From Escallonia rubra (Eukaryota > Streptophyta > Magnoliopsida > Escalloniales > Escalloniaceae), in NCBI GenBank assembly GCA_033065855.1, contig JAVXUO010001206.1:124001-188000 (forward strand): DNA of 64,000 nt, read 5' to 3'. The notes beneath the pieces were generated by a model that had not been told where the DNA came from, did no database searches, and saw only the letters and a program-made list of their open reading frames with translations. Position numbers and translations under genes: made by a program. Of the stretch, positions 46,780-60,194 are shown in pieces. Position 1 is the first letter of the stretch. Each line of letters opens with the position of its first letter.

Positions 46780-48150
46780 AATTGTCGTTACCATTGGCTT
46801 CGGCTTCTAAGGATGCGTCTTATGGCAAAGCAACTAATTGTTGTCACCATTGGCTCCGGCTCTTAGTCATAAGCCTTTAGTGTGTCTAGACGACCAATCG
46901 TCGTTATTGTTAGCTTCGGCTTCTAGATACGCTTTTCTCCTCATTCGCTTAAGTGACCAATTGTTGTTACAATTGGCTTCGGCTCTTAGGCAGTGAGATT
47001 TTCCAACTCCAGTTCCAGTTCTTCTAACTCCAATTTTCGGTCTCTTTAGATAACCAATTTCCGTTACCATTGGCTCTGGCTTGTAAGGATGCACCTTATG
47101 GCTAAGCGACCAATTGTTGTCACCATCGGCTCGGACTCTTAGCCACAAGCCTTTAGTGTGTCTAGACGACCAATCGTCGTTACTTTTGACTCTGGCTTTT
47201 AGATATGTTTTTCTCCTCATTTTCCTAAGCGACCAATTGTTGTTATTATTGGCTTTGGCTCTTAGACAATGAGTTTTTCTAGCTCCAGTTCCAGTTCTAG
47301 CTCTAGTTTTCAGAGTGTCTAGACGACCAATTGTCGTTACTATTGGCTCCAGCTTCAAGATATATTTTTCTCCTCATTTGCCTAAGCGACCAATTGTTGT
47401 TATTTTTTGCTCCGGCTCTTAGACAATGAGTTTTCCATATTCCTAGACAACTAATTGTCGTTACTATTGGCTCCAACTTTTAGGCATATGTCCTTATGGC
47501 TAAACGACCAATCGTCGTTACTATTGACTTCGACTATTAGTCATAAGCCTTCGGTGCATCTAGGCGACCAATTATTGTTACCATTGGGTCCGGCTCGTGG
47601 ATGTGCTTTCATGATCATGTTTAAGCGACCAATTGTTGTTATTGTTGGCTGTGTTACTTTTGGCTTTGGCTTCTAGGATGCACCTTATGGCTAAGCGATC
47701 AGTCGTCGTTGCTATTGGCTCCGGCTTCTAGATACCTTTTTTCCCATATTCCTAGACAACCAATTGTCGTTACCATTGGCTCCGGCTTCTAGGTGTATAC
47801 GCCTTATGGCTAAGCCACCAATCTTTGTTACTATTGGCTCCGACTCTTAGTCATAAGCCTCCAGTGTGTCTAGATGACCAATCGTCATTACTATTTGGCT
47901 TCGGCTTCTAGATACGCTTTCTTCTCATCTGCCTAAGTGACCAATCGTTGTTATTATTGGCTCCAGCTCTTAAAGCAGTGAGATTTTCCAGCCCTAATTT
48001 CGGTTCTAGCTCTTATTTTCAGTATCCATAGATGATCAATTGTTGTTACCATTGGCTTTGGCTCCAGACAAGGGTCTACTTCACTTTCCCATGTAATAAT
48101 GTTCGATGACCAATCATTGTTACTATTGGCTCTGGCTTCCAACAATATCC
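46780..48150. repeat. Degenerate tandem array of about 21 GACCAATTGT..ATTGGC units
   Basis: A 35-40-bp core, GCGACCAATTGTTGTTACC followed by ATTGGCTCCGGCT, recurs about 21 times between about 46784 and 48103, every 45-115 bp. Each core has CCAAT and ATTGG about 10 bp apart as an inverted pair. Separators (CATAAGCCTTTAGTGTGTCT, CTTTTCTCCTCATTTGCC) also repeat, giving a higher-order pattern. Frames on either strand are repeat artefacts. Confidence 0.85.
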
Positions 48151-48169
48151 CCACCCTTTAGGAACTATG

Positions 48170-49558
48170 TTGCTCTGATTCCTTTTTTAAGGATACGTAT
48201 GAAACCTTGCAAAGGTTCGACCACTCATGTGGGCCATCTGTCTGTGCCACAAATTTGGCGAGGAGTCATCTTCCATTGCAAGTAAATTGATGCTACACAC
48301 CTTTGTAAGGGGTTTTGTACATAATGCAACAAGCTTTCCCTCTTACAATTACCAAAGACCCTCTGGTGAGTTTTCATTTGCCGCTACAAAAATAATTGTG
48401 GTAGCCTGCGAGGTCCATAGCGTGCGTCGAGATCAGATTAAGGCACAAGTCAGGAATATGTCGTACATCCTTTAAAGGGAGTGGGCATCTCACATTGGTT
48501 TTTAAGCACACGTCACCAATTCTAGCTACAGTTGCATGACTGACATTACCCATCTTCCCGTAGCCAAAGTCCCCTGCTTTGTGTGATGTGGAATATTCCT
48601 TTGTAGGAATAACATGGTAAGATGCTGAAAAATCCACCACCCACTCGATTTCGTGACTTGCAACATATTGCACTCTTCTTTTTGGAAGTAAAAGCTACAA
48701 GGTCTTCTTCAGAAACACTAGTTGTAGCACCATTATCACCGGCATTTGTCTGATATCTTTTTGTTTCATGCTTCCACACACAACAATTTCTTTTTATGTG
48801 TCCTTCTTTACTATAATGGTGGCACTTTCGTCTTTCTACAGACTGATACTTGCCTTTGGATCTACTTCCAGTTCTGCCTTTGAATTTGCCACGGCTCCGA
48901 TTGTTACCTCTGCTTCTGTTTTCAGTAACAAGTGTATGTGGCTCCGTCTTCTTCGTTTTCTCTTAAAGTAAGAGAGATGAAGTAACATCATGTAGAAAGA
49001 GAGTATCATTTCCATGTAATAAGGTAGTAACCAAATTATCATAGGAAGTGGGTAACGAGGCTAGGAGAGCCAATTGTTTATCCTCCTCTTCAAGCTTCAC
49101 CTCAATATTCCGCAATTGAGTGATTATACCATTGAAGATATTTAAATACTTAAAAAAATTTATACCTTCATCTATCTGCAATGCGTACAACTTTGTTTTC
49201 AAATAAAGCTTAGTTGTCATGCTTTTAGCCATGTAAAAGTTTCCCAGCTTCCTCCAAATTTTCACGGCTTTGTGAACATCGTTTACATTGTTCAAAATTT
49301 CATTTGAAAATTTAAGTCGGATCGAGCTGCTATACTTCTCGTCCATGTCTTCCCAATCTTCATTTTTAATATTTTCTGACTTCTTTTCTTATAGTGCCCT
49401 ATGTACACCTTCTTGAATACGAAGATCTTTCATTCTCTTTTGCCAAAGGGTGAAACCATCATGACCATTGAATTTCTCAACCCTGTATTTTGGATCGGTC
49501 ATCTTTATCAATATTTTCAAAAAACGATAGTTGACACACTGAAGCTTTTGATACCAGT
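48170..49558 (-). pseudogene. Broken Ty1/copia gag-protease-integrase start
   Basis: Minus strand, Tnt1/Tork-like. Gag begins near 49510 (MTDPKYRVEKFNG, WQKRMKDLRI) and continues with IWRKLGNFYMAKSMTTKLYL and LASLPTSYDNLVTTLL at 48963-49346. A zinc knuckle is present but has lost one Cys (CHHYSKEGHIKRNC). The protease motif reads WVVDFSASYH where DSGAS is expected, so it is dead. DVRHIPDLCLNLIS follows. The GAG-pre-integrase segment LWHRQMAHMSG is near 48230-48260; beyond about 48170 the element is cut off by the tandem array. Primer site TGGTATCAAAAGC (initiator Met tRNA type) is at 49544-49556. Confidence 0.88.
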
Positions 49559-50280
49559 TGTTGGGATTTAAACCCCTACAACAGGTACAACTAGCATAGT
49601 AAGAAAAAAAATGAGAGAATATAAAAACCATCACACAAAAAATACGGACACAGATATTTAACATGGTTCGGCCTCTTGCCTATGTCCACGGGAAGACAAC
49701 GAAAATATTACACTATAAAGTGGAGAAGTTACAAGAAAACTTTCACCCAGCCACTCAAACCCAGTTCCCATATACACCAAAAACTCACCTCACTATTTTT
49801 ATCTCAGTGAATAAAACTCTCTGTGGTTTTTCTCATTAATTGGTGCTATTACAAAAGCACTTAACACTCTATCATTTGAGCTACAATCATAAGCTCTAAA
49901 TGCCTAACACTCTTTTTAGCTCTCACCGGCTAACTCATAGTGTATCACTACATTTAGCTCTCAATGGCTAAATGTTTATTAATGTTGGCTGTTTGGTGTG
50001 TATCATAAACCTTTGGCAAACTTCTCCCTTTTATAGGAGAAGAGGTGGGTGGAGATTTCATCCGAATCAACCATTCCACCATGTGAAACCAAAAAACCAT
50101 TAAAGGAATAGTGAGCTAGGAAAAAACTTGTGTCCCACCTAACCTGCTAGGTTAAAATTTGTCTATACTTCCCTCAATTCATAGGATTAGTTTCTCATCA
50201 TGTGAAACCTTCTTCTTGAAATCTTTAGTCAAGATTATTGGCTATCTCCACATGTGAGAATTGATAGACAATATCCAACA
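49559..50280 (-). mobile_element. 5' LTR of the broken Copia element (722 bp)
   Basis: On the minus strand it starts TGTTGGATATTG (50280) and ends TCCCAACA (49559), with short inverted ends, and is followed two bases later by the primer site. The other LTR is missing, so no target duplication can be checked. Confidence 0.85.
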
Positions 50281-51093
50281 AAGATCAAGATAGAGCTGCC
50301 AGCGCATCCGTAGCAGCAGTAGTTGTGCCTGTACAGACTAAGGGCAGTATGAATAATTGGTTCAAGACGGCAACTTTTGGTGCTTAATGCTTAGATTAGA
50401 TTTTGGTATTTTTATGTAAACAATTGAAGGCGCTAACATTAATTTGTTTGCCCTCGTGCCTATCTTAGCTTTTGAATTGGAATTGTAACCACCCTATAAA
50501 AGGTGGAGAAGAGATAATCTCATGTATGACGTTATAATATGAAACGAAAAACTAGTCTTCTCTCTATATTCAGTGGCTTTAACCCTGTGCGTTGCACACG
50601 GGAGTAACAACTGTTAAAGTACCGATTCAGAAATTTCACACATGTATATCTAATAACAATATAAGATTCGTAGTGACAAAAAAGTAATTAAAATTTATTT
50701 CCATCTTTTTATATGAGTTTTCCTACCAATTTTTTACGTTAGAAATAAACTTGAGTGATGATTGCAAGCTTTTAGCAACAAATAAAGATGAAAAATAGTT
50801 TATGAAAAGAACAAAATAATATGTCCCAACTAATAATAATAATGGTGATAATTCTAACTATAATAACTCATGTGTTGAGGTTTGTATTAATTAAAGTCAC
50901 TAGGAAAAGAGCAAAGATATGTAATAAATAATTACAAATAACATGGGAGAGTAAACTATGTATACAAACTTGTAATGAAATAAAAGGAGGGAGAATATCT
51001 TAATTATAAGAGAGAGAAATCGATAGAGAATATTGGGCTTCTCTAAACAATAGAAAATATTTAAGATTAAAGGGAATACATAGAGAATTAGTT
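50281..51093. other. AT-rich intergenic DNA
   Basis: No gene recognised. Only short AT-rich frames. Confidence 0.4.
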
Positions 51094-51102
51094 TTATCAA
51101 AA

Positions 51103-52061
51103 GGGCAAATTACACATATGTCCCTGAGGTTATGGCATAATTACAGTCAATGACACAAGTTTCAAAATGTAACATTCCGTGACCAAACACTTTCAAGATG
51201 TATCAGCCGTGTCCATCCGTCAGAGTTCCGTCCAAAATTGTACTTTTTGTATGATGTCATCAATATATATTTTTAAAATGACGATACTAACCCTTGTACT
51301 GTATATACTGAATATTTTTAAAAAAAATTAAATTAAGATTTCAAGCCTTAATTTAAAGTCACAATTAGGATTTTGTTGAAACCCTAATTTGCAAATTAGG
51401 GTTTTGTTTGCAAATTAGGTCCTGCAGACTCTTCGGTGACATCGGCGAAATGACGGCCAACCCAGCCACGGCGAGGCGGCAGCCGGTGGTGACAGTTAAA
51501 TTCAGAGAAATTGTGGATTTTCCATTAGAGTTGGGTCTTCCTTTCGGGCCTGACAGACGGGGAAGGGGGAGGCAGGTCGGGGTGCAGCGCCACCGAGGAT
51601 GGGGGAGGAAGACGGGATGAAGCGCCGGTGACGAGGGAGCAAGACGAGGTGCAGCGCCGTGATGAGGGAGGAAGACGGGTTGCAGCGCCGGTGACGAGGG
51701 AGTTCAGACGGGTTATGCAGGGGAAGGGGGAGGCAGACGGGTGACGGGAAGGGGGAGAGGGGTGGCGCGGGTGGAGCTTGAAAGAAATAAATGGGATTGG
51801 GGTGGTGTGGTGTGGGAAAGGGGGTGGGTTGGGGTGGGGTGCTGTGGGGGGAAGGGTAATGGCATTTTTCCTTTTTTTTAGGTTGAAGTAATGGCATTAA
51901 AAAAAATAAGGTTTCAACTAAGGGGTAATAAAGTCTTTTCACGACAACCGTTAGGGTTTTTAAGATTCCGTTTGGTCAACGGACATAAGTGTAATTTGTC
52001 CAAACTCTTGTCATTACCTGTAATTATACCCTAACCTCAGGGACATAAGTATAATTTGCCC
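51103..52061. mobile_element. MULE-like non-autonomous element (959 bp)
   Basis: Ends GGGCAAATTA and TAATTTGCCC continue as an imperfect inverted repeat of over 100 bp (CATATGTCCCTGAGGTTATG versus its partner). The 9-bp target duplication TTATCAAAA is exact (51094-51102 and 52062-52070). The middle (51420-51800) is GC-rich and unlike the ends: possibly a captured gene piece, with GCAGCGCCG(G/T)TGA repeated several times. No transposase. Confidence 0.9.
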
Positions 52062-52131
52062 TTATCAAAATCTTAAGAATTAATGAAATTGCAAAACTGT
52101 AAAAAAATAAAATTTTAATGGGACATGTTGG

Positions 52132-53512
52132 CAGTGGCGGAACCAGGAATTTGCTCTAGGGGGTGCTAAAAATAAAACACAGCAATAACTAGATACACTG
52201 AAACTACACAAAACTTACAGAAGTAGATGAAATTGAGCAGCTCTGCAGCTGTATTTCACTTGCAGTGAATGCAAAACAAACCAGACCAATACTTGGAATG
52301 AGATTATCTACCAGCAGGTTTACAGTCCTTATGGACTCCTGACCAGAAGAACCATCTCACATTTTAAGAATAGTCTGAGTGAGCTGCTGCTAAGTTACGA
52401 TGGAAGAAATGTGCTGCTAAAGAATGCTTCGTAATGAAAATGTTAGTGGTTACAGCTTTCCACATGGAAAATTTGGAGTAGTTGAGATATGGAAGATACG
52501 ACATTCTTATTTGTCACTGATCTAGTCTAGGCGCCCGCGCGCCGAGTAAAATAAACAAACAAAAACTTGTTGATCTTTTTCTGAGGTTTTTGTACTTTAC
52601 TTGCATTAAATGTATCATGGTAACATTCACCTTATCCAGAGAATCATAAGAACCAACTTATCTACACTCCGTCTGTCTAAAATAGAAATGAAGTAGCTTC
52701 ATGCAGTCATCTTTCACAAAAACATTCATTTGACTTCTTCATATTGTGAAGTTAACAAACAAAGTCAGCTAGCTTTTTAGATAGATTTGCCATATTGTGC
52801 ATGAACTTAATCTTTTAGTCGCCCCTCTAAGACTACTGATCGTTTTGGTATTTTCAAAATGATATTCCTTTATTGCGTTGTTTTCCCTTTTAAAGCATGA
52901 TATGCCCGTTGCGAGTGTTAATCAAATTACTACCACATCATGGACGTTATTAGGACAACAAAGAGTAATCAAAGAATTGACGAAATCTCAATCAACAATT
53001 TGAAATGTTCAATTAACGATTTGAAATGCTCAATCAACAATCTAAATGCTCAATTAGGAAAGCAAATCATCAATTAAGAATCTGAAAATGTGTACCTAAA
53101 TCGCCGGTCATCGGTCGTCGCCGCGTTGTCACATGCAGTAGGTTCTTGGCCGGTGCAGTCCTCGCCTCGTCGTTGCCACTTGCTGGTCACTGATCCTTCC
53201 AGATCTAAACAGAAGAAAACTTCCTCGTCCTCGCCGGTCCACCTGCCGTCCCCTTCCAAGGCTCCACTTCAGCCACTCGTTCCAAATCTGAGCTCCTCAA
53301 CAGAGTGAGTCGACTGAAGGAGGTGGTGTCTGTCGTCGGGGGTGGTGTCTGTCGTCGGCCGTCTGCAGTTTGGGAGTGGGTGAAAGACTACGAGGGACAA
53401 GTTGCAAAGAGAGCGAGAGTCACAGAACCAAACTTGGGTGAAATGCAAAAAAAAATTCCAGAAGTTGAGAGAGTACATTAGCCCCCCTCGTACAAGCGTA
53501 GCTCCGCCACTG
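52132..53512. mobile_element. hAT-like non-autonomous element (about 1.38 kb)
   Basis: Ends CAGTGGCGGA and TCCGCCACTG are inverted, followed inward by a GGGGG / CCCCCC block as in the element at 58822. Flanks CATGTTGG (52124-52131) and CATATTGG (53515-53522) agree at 7 of 8, but two extra bases sit on the right, so the exact end is unsure. No transposase seen. Confidence 0.7.
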
Positions 53513-53522
53513 GCCATATTGG

Positions 53523-54137
53523 GTGGTCTTAATGGTGGTGGTGGGTAGGTTGAAAGAGACCAACGTCTCTTCGGTTTTGGTGGTGCAAAGGTGCCGAGAA
53601 AGAAAAATGTATCCGGAATTTGGATTGGAAACCAGGAAAAGGAAGTAGCATTTGGAAAACGGTACGAAAGGTACTTGGATATTTAACTTACCTCAAGAAA
53701 AGAATTAACCAATTTCCTTCGGTTTTTGTTAGTTCTGTCTTATGCTTGCAAATGTCATTTTTGCTTTTACTGTGACACGAGTCAACGTGTTACACACGAT
53801 ACGCGTGTAAGATATAGTTAATAATATAATTTTTTTTTAAAATCAAACATCATGTATAAGCGTTTATTATGCCATTTGGTGACACGGATTTTAATTTGTA
53901 AAAACCAAATATGTCCTTATAAGTAGTCATTTACTATTTAAGCTTTTATTTTGTGTCATTTTTTTTTCAGAAAAACTATAGAATTGCCAAATTTCATCAT
54001 TTTAAATAGTTAGTTACGTAATGCCAAAAAAAGTGTTACACAGAAAATGAGTGTTCCCATCGTATACCCATCGTATATAATATAGATTTGTAGTCCCGAT
54101 TTCCAGCTACATGTTAGGGCATTAGCTGGGTTGCATA
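53523..54137. other. Intergenic DNA
   Basis: Nothing recognised. Confidence 0.4.
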
Positions 54138-54145
54138 CTCCGTTG

Positions 54146-55019
54146 TAGGGATGGCAATAAGACCCGCAACCGGTGGATACCCGCCCCGCTTCTATAGGAG
54201 CGGGTCTTTTTGACTTTGACAGGCCACGGGGCGGGTATGGTTTTTTCTAAAAAAATCCACAATGGGTTAGGGGCGGGTATGGTATTTAGTTCAAACCGCC
54301 CCAGTACCCGCCCTGCCTCGCAACCCGTGACCACCCCAGTATATTAACCCTATTCACCATTTAATCATAGCCGTCCATCCCACACATATATAATATGTTT
54401 CCCCAACCCTAATTTCCAATCAATCTGCCGCTTCACCCTTATTTTCACTCTCTGACGACTCCACTCTCTGCCGACAACTTGATGCCGCTTCATCCTAATT
54501 TTCATCTGCAGACAAAGGTGTCGCGCCGTCGCGCCTCCTTCTTCTCTCCCGCCGTCGGCAACTGACTTGCGATTAACTTAATGGCACTGTCGGCGACTGA
54601 CCCAACTAGCTTTAAGCCATAAACTAAAGCAAGCCATACCATCAACAGTTGATCTCTCTGAAGTTGGCTGTGAGCTTCTTGGGAGCATCAATGGATGTTT
54701 TCGTTGTGATTTTTGGTGTGGTTTTGGGAGTCTGTCTGTGCAGTACTACTTTGTTTAGATGGAATGAGATGAGGTACAGGAAGAAAGGCTTGGCTCTTGG
54801 TATTATGGGTTGACCACTTTTTGGTGAGACTACAGAGTTTCTAAAACAAGGCCCTGCCAGAGCGGGGCGGGGTGTGGACGGGTTTTCTAAAGCATTTTAG
54901 GGTCGGATATGGATTTGAGATTATATGACCCGATGCGGGGCGGGCCGGGATTTCAAGGGTAGCGGGGCGGGTGCGGATTTTATAAGATCCGCATCCGACC
55001 CGCCCCATTGCCATCCCTA
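54146..55019. mobile_element. hAT-type non-autonomous element (874 bp)
   Basis: Inverted ends TAGGGATGGCAAT and ATTGCCATCCCTA; flanks CTCCGTTG (54138-54145) and TTCCGTTG (55020-55027), an 8-bp duplication with one change. Subterminal CCCGCC / GGCGGG motifs occur in many copies in inverse orientation at the two ends. No coding region of its own. Confidence 0.88.
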
Positions 55020-55027
55020 TTCCGTTG

Positions 55028-58000
55028 TAATTTTATTCAAGGATCAAACTCTAAAACGTATGTTGTGACTGCTCCATCTATAAGTGAGTCATGGGTGCAC
55101 TTGGTTGGCTGCAATGGAAGGCTGTCGTCCGGCCACTATGGCAGAGAAAAGGGACATTGGTAATCCTCTGTTGTCACAGCAGAGGTGCGGTTTAAGTAAG
55201 TCCAGATGCTTTTAACAATAGATAACTCAAATTCAAACACTCGCAAAAATACGGATCAAAATCTTCTGTTGTATAGCAGAGGTGATGCATCATAAAAATG
55301 GCGCTAAATATATTTTTAACGACAAAAAATTGCCATTAGAAATTTTAGTAACAACGATAAAACACTTTCAGTGACAATCTTTTGACGCTAAACGTTATAC
55401 AACATCTTTACTGTACAGCAACGGATCTTGATCCCAAAATCATAATTTGTGATTTTTCCCTACGTTGAAAACGCTTCAGGAACAAACAACACCCATGTTG
55501 TTGTATCACCCGTAACAACATGTTTATTTTGTTAAGGGCTGCGGTAAGAAATATTCTGCAACACGACACGGCACGTGCTACAGTCGAGGGAAGAGATTTG
55601 ACAAAGTAAAACTGTTCCGAGAGAGCGAGGACACTGACGTTATTTTGGTACCGGTAAAAGTCCTGGAAGGTCAAATGGGTGAATACGTGCATAGATTCAG
55701 AGTCAACGAAGGGCACGTAAGAACTGAACAAAAATCCGCTACGTACATATAGCTAGAGCAGCATGCTGGCGACTTGTGTCGCCCGTCTACGATAACGAAG
55801 AGTAGTGCTCCGTAAAACCCTTCTCTGTAAGTCTTCATCTAATTTTACTGTTTAGCATCCAGTGCTTGTTCTGTAGCATGTTCTTAGATGTGATCCAAGT
55901 GTCTTTAGATATTGTCCACAACATTCTCTTGATCTCGTAGGATGAATGAATGCAAAACCATAAAATGATCAGCACAAAGTGCGGTGCCAAAAGGCCTTTC
56001 TTGACTTGCTTCCTATGTTTTCTGGTGCAATCTCCTCTTTAATAGCTGCTCTCTGAATATGATGACACGAAATCAAGAAGTCCTTTTTTCTCTTATTTTT
56101 TCTTTTCTTTTGTATGTGTGTGTGTTTTTTTTTCTTTTCTTTTCCGGTTCTGTTTTGGGGGTTTGGTTGGGGAGAAAAAGTACTGCCCGTGTTCCAAAAT
56201 ATGAGTCCCTTTTTCATACATTATTATGATGTTAACACTAGATTTTTCATTGTTATTTGTTCCCACATTAATGCGCATCTACTCTTGAAATTCGTACAAA
56301 GAAAGCGTTAAGAGTCTAAAAGGACTAAGGTTAGTGAACTGAGTTATGCAACCATAACGGTTATCTAATCCCTACGTTATCACGGTTCTATTAATTTGTA
56401 AACAGGCAGCATACATGCATGGGCCGTTGAAAACCAGACGAATGGACAAAATTGAATCAGATAACGCAACATTTCGGATTAGACACAGCAGCTTGTTAAT
56501 TAGTTTACGGATTAAAGGGCCAGCGGTACAAAATTATCCTCATTTACGCTATTGTAGTTCTCATTGGCACAATCTTAAAGGGACCTTGCCTATTGATGTG
56601 TTTCATGGATTGGAGTTTGACAGCTCACAACATTAAGTTCTGGCTTGTGTCCATAAGCCCTATAAAATCTTGTGATGCTTAGAAGAATAGCATTATGCCA
56701 GGTTTTTACAAGAAATAGGTCTTAAGCGGTCAAGGCCAAGTTTCTGTACTACATAGAAAGGGAATCATTAGTTTGCATTCATCACCCACATTTTAACCTT
56801 AGATTTCCGGTTTCACCAATTCCTAATATTTTAGGGGGAGGGGAAGAAGGTAGGGGAGGAAAAAGTGAAGGGAGAGTGGTAGGATTCGTAGAGTTCATGG
56901 CGGCAACTTGCTGCATTAGCCGAAGTATTGGCACATTGTAATTATGTAGGAATAGAGCTCAAGTGGTTCAGCCGTTCTTTTTCTTGATCTGATATTTATG
57001 GAAAGTTCGGAGCAACACTACGATTCATAACTACAAGGTGCTGAAGGAGGTACTTGTAATAACTTCGTTGGTGGTGTAGGGAAGCAGAGGGACCAGATCT
57101 TATGCTTCAAGTTGAGATCCTTATTGGTCATGTTTGACGTTTCCTCACTGGTTTTTTGCAGTAGGTCTGAAGCTAATTATAAGTTTGCTTTGGTTGACCG
57201 AGAGGCTTGTTAGTTGTTGATCAGTGTTAGTTTGTAGCTTCGTTGATATGACAAAGCATGTTTGTAGGTTAGTCGCCATTATTTCGGTGTTCCTATTATA
57301 TTGTATATAGAGTGGGTTGTTCTGCATGAGGATGAATATCATCGACAGAAGTCCAGAGACAAAATTTTCCAGAAGCTTGCTGCGTTAAGTTTGTAAAGTG
57401 ATGTCTCCCCTCTGCCATCAAGGATGATCTTATCAAAGCATACAGGTGTGGTGGTCTAGTATGTGCATGTTTTATGATTTTGCTTCTGTGTTAGTGGCAA
57501 TATCAATGGCAGTGGTTGAGGGAATTACTGCAAGTGCAATACTGCTAAGGATGGTGGCACAATAGTGTAGTTTTACAAAGGTGACGGTATTTGAAAATTC
57601 TCAATTGTGTGGTGGATGAAGAAAGAGAATAAACGCAATAGATATGGAATTCTTGGTATAAAGCGAAACGCTTTTTCTGTTTGTAACAGCTATACATGTG
57701 TCTAAAATTTACAAGTTGAATCAAGGAAAATTCACAGCATACAGGGTGTATGCTTACACTGAGGAAGCTTTAGCTTTTCAAGAGATTTATGGTGGAGCGA
57801 ACCTTATGATAATCCCTACGTAGAGGAAGGTGGTATAGTGTGTGATGGTTATAAGGGCAGAGGTGTTTTAATGTCGCATATGATGCGACACATATGATGG
57901 TTGCATTTGGCTCTTCTGGTTTGGGAGGAACTTTAACATTTGAGCATCTCACAGCCCCATCCGTATTTTCAAACTCGGGGTTCCTTACTAGTGGCTGACG

Positions 58001-58813
58001 AAGAATGGCAGGGTTGACTACAACACTGGTGGTGGGATGCTGGTTTATTGTTGGTGATAGCGATGACTATTTGGTGTAAGACCTTTCTAGATGTAGCATC
58101 CCTAGCACTTTTGGTGAAACCTGAACTTTGGAAAACCTTACTTGGCTAACATTAGCTTGTATAAAGCAATGACAGAACAAATTAGTTCGTTTTCGAAGGG
58201 TATTAACCAAGACGTGTAGTTTGCCTTGGATGTTGCCTCAGTTATTCTTTTGACTATATTCCGGTAATGCTGTTCATACGCACAGGGTGTTCTGGCCATG
58301 GCCAACACCTTGGAAGATTTTTCTTTAGTGATTCTTGCCAAATATAATTCTACAAATTATTTATGAAAAATGAGGCGAGACTGCCTCTGGTTTGATCGAA
58401 TAACTTAGTGAGCATAAGATGTTCCTGTTATTTTTCAGCACTGAATTTAGTTTGAGGGAATTAAAAACATATCTAAGGGAACTTTTGTTTGGTCATTTGT
58501 CCAATACACCAAAGCAGAAGAATGCCACAGGCACAGTACATTGAAGCCAGTTCGCCTTACACATTGATTTTGGTCTGGTTTTGCAAGGGGGATGTGTTCT
58601 TTCTTCTATTGCACTACTGATTTCGGTCAGTTGTAATGGCATCTCGATCAGGAGAACTGAATGCTTCTAAGTGGTCGTAACCTTAAAATGCTTTTCTGCA
58701 ATGTATCGATCGAGTCTTTCACGGGGATCAACGGCAACAGGATTAGAAAGTTACATGGCTTTCTTCCATTGTACTTGTATTCTAGTAGCCAATCCCCTGG
58801 CACTAATTTCCGC
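55028..58813. other. Long region with no recognised gene
   Basis: 3.8 kb with only short frames. At 55290-55400 AACGACAAAAAATTGCCATTAG and TCAGTGACAATC resemble pieces also seen near 40965-41100 (AGCGACAATTAATAC), perhaps a decayed repeat. A 5' UTR of the gene at 60424 may lie near 58600-58813, but I have no direct evidence. Confidence 0.35.
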
Positions 58814-58821
58814 TATATGAC

Positions 58822-58988
58822 CAGGGGCGGACCTACGTTGTGCAAAGGGGGGGCTGAAGCACCCCCTGACTTTTGCGGGAAAAAAATAATAATTCGGGAA
58901 TCGCACCGCGACTCCGTTCCCGAGATCCCGTTCCCCGAGACGCCGTTCCCCGATACCCCGTTCCCCGAGAGACGCACACTCGGCAGTC

Positions 58989-59036
<48 letters not shown>

Positions 59037-60194
59037 TACCGTGACCGTGACTGACTGACCTTCGGTGGACTAAGCTCAGGCAGGCCGTGAGCCCGTGACG
59101 ACTGACGAGGCAACTCCGACCAAATCAGGATCTGCCGGCGACACATCGACGCACCAGATCAAGTGACGTACCGACGCCTCGACGGCGGCGACGAGACCTG
59201 GTCCCTCACTCTGCTCTTCGATTGCTACGCCGAGGTTTCAACCAGATCTGGCCCCTCATCCCCTGCCAACGACGACTGACGAGGCTCCCTGGCCTGTGGG
59301 TCTTAACTGTTCAGTCCAAACCAGAGGTCCGTGAGTCAGTGAGTGGGTCTTTAATGTGTCATGTATCATGTATGGGTCGTATACTGAGTGGGTCTTTAAT
59401 GTGTCTTAATCATGTATGGGCGTATGCAGTCAAACCTTATTCAGCTAGACATTATCCCATTAAATGTTCAGTTCTTGCACCAAAAAAAAAATTAAATGTT
59501 CAGTTCAAACAAGATCTTTTTCGATTTTGTGCAATGTATATATTGTGCCTTGTGATTTATCAGTTATCACTCAACCAGAAATATTGTGCAATGTATAATG
59601 TATTATGTATGTGATATATTGAATTGTTTGACAAAAATATAAATGGATAACTAGATAAGGGTCTACACGGTTTTAGTTAACTTTGAATAATTAAGATTGA
59701 CCGAAGAATCTCAGTGATATATTCACCAAAAACATGATGGAAAATACAAATTATACTCTTAAGTGTTTACTAATATATTCTTCTGTATGTTTGCTTTTGG
59801 TGAATAATCAGAACAACAAGGAGTATAATTACTAAATTACTAATTATACTCCAAGTTCATGCTCAACAACTTCACCATCGTGTTTTTGGTGAATATCACT
59901 GAGATTCTTCAGTAAAGAAGTATGTTTGCTTTTCAGCTCAAAAACAAACGAATAGTAACGAAGTTGGAGTATAATTTAGTAATTTCGTTTGTAAACACTT
60001 GGAGAATAATTTGTATTTACCTTTTTTTTTTTTTTTTACTTGTAAAGAGTCTTTAATGGCTCTCGTGAAATTTAACAATACTTTTTGTATGCTTTTTAAG
60101 TGCGCTTTGTTTTTAATATTATTTTAATAAAAAAAATTGATAAATTCGATATAATTTTTGCACTCCTAGAAAAAAGTTTCTGGTTCCACCCCTG
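58822..60194. mobile_element. hAT-type non-autonomous element (1,373 bp) next to a gene
   Basis: Ends CAGGGGCGGAcc and ggTTCCACCCCTG are inverted; the target duplication TATATGAC is exact (58814-58821 and 60195-60202). It holds a (CT)n tract at about 58990-59035 and AT-rich DNA but no transposase. It lies 230 bp upstream of the start codon at 60424. Confidence 0.93.

Noticed and set aside
46867-47358. Minus-strand frame of 163 codons rich in NNNNW
   Set aside because: Encoded by the CCAAT..ATTGG tandem array.
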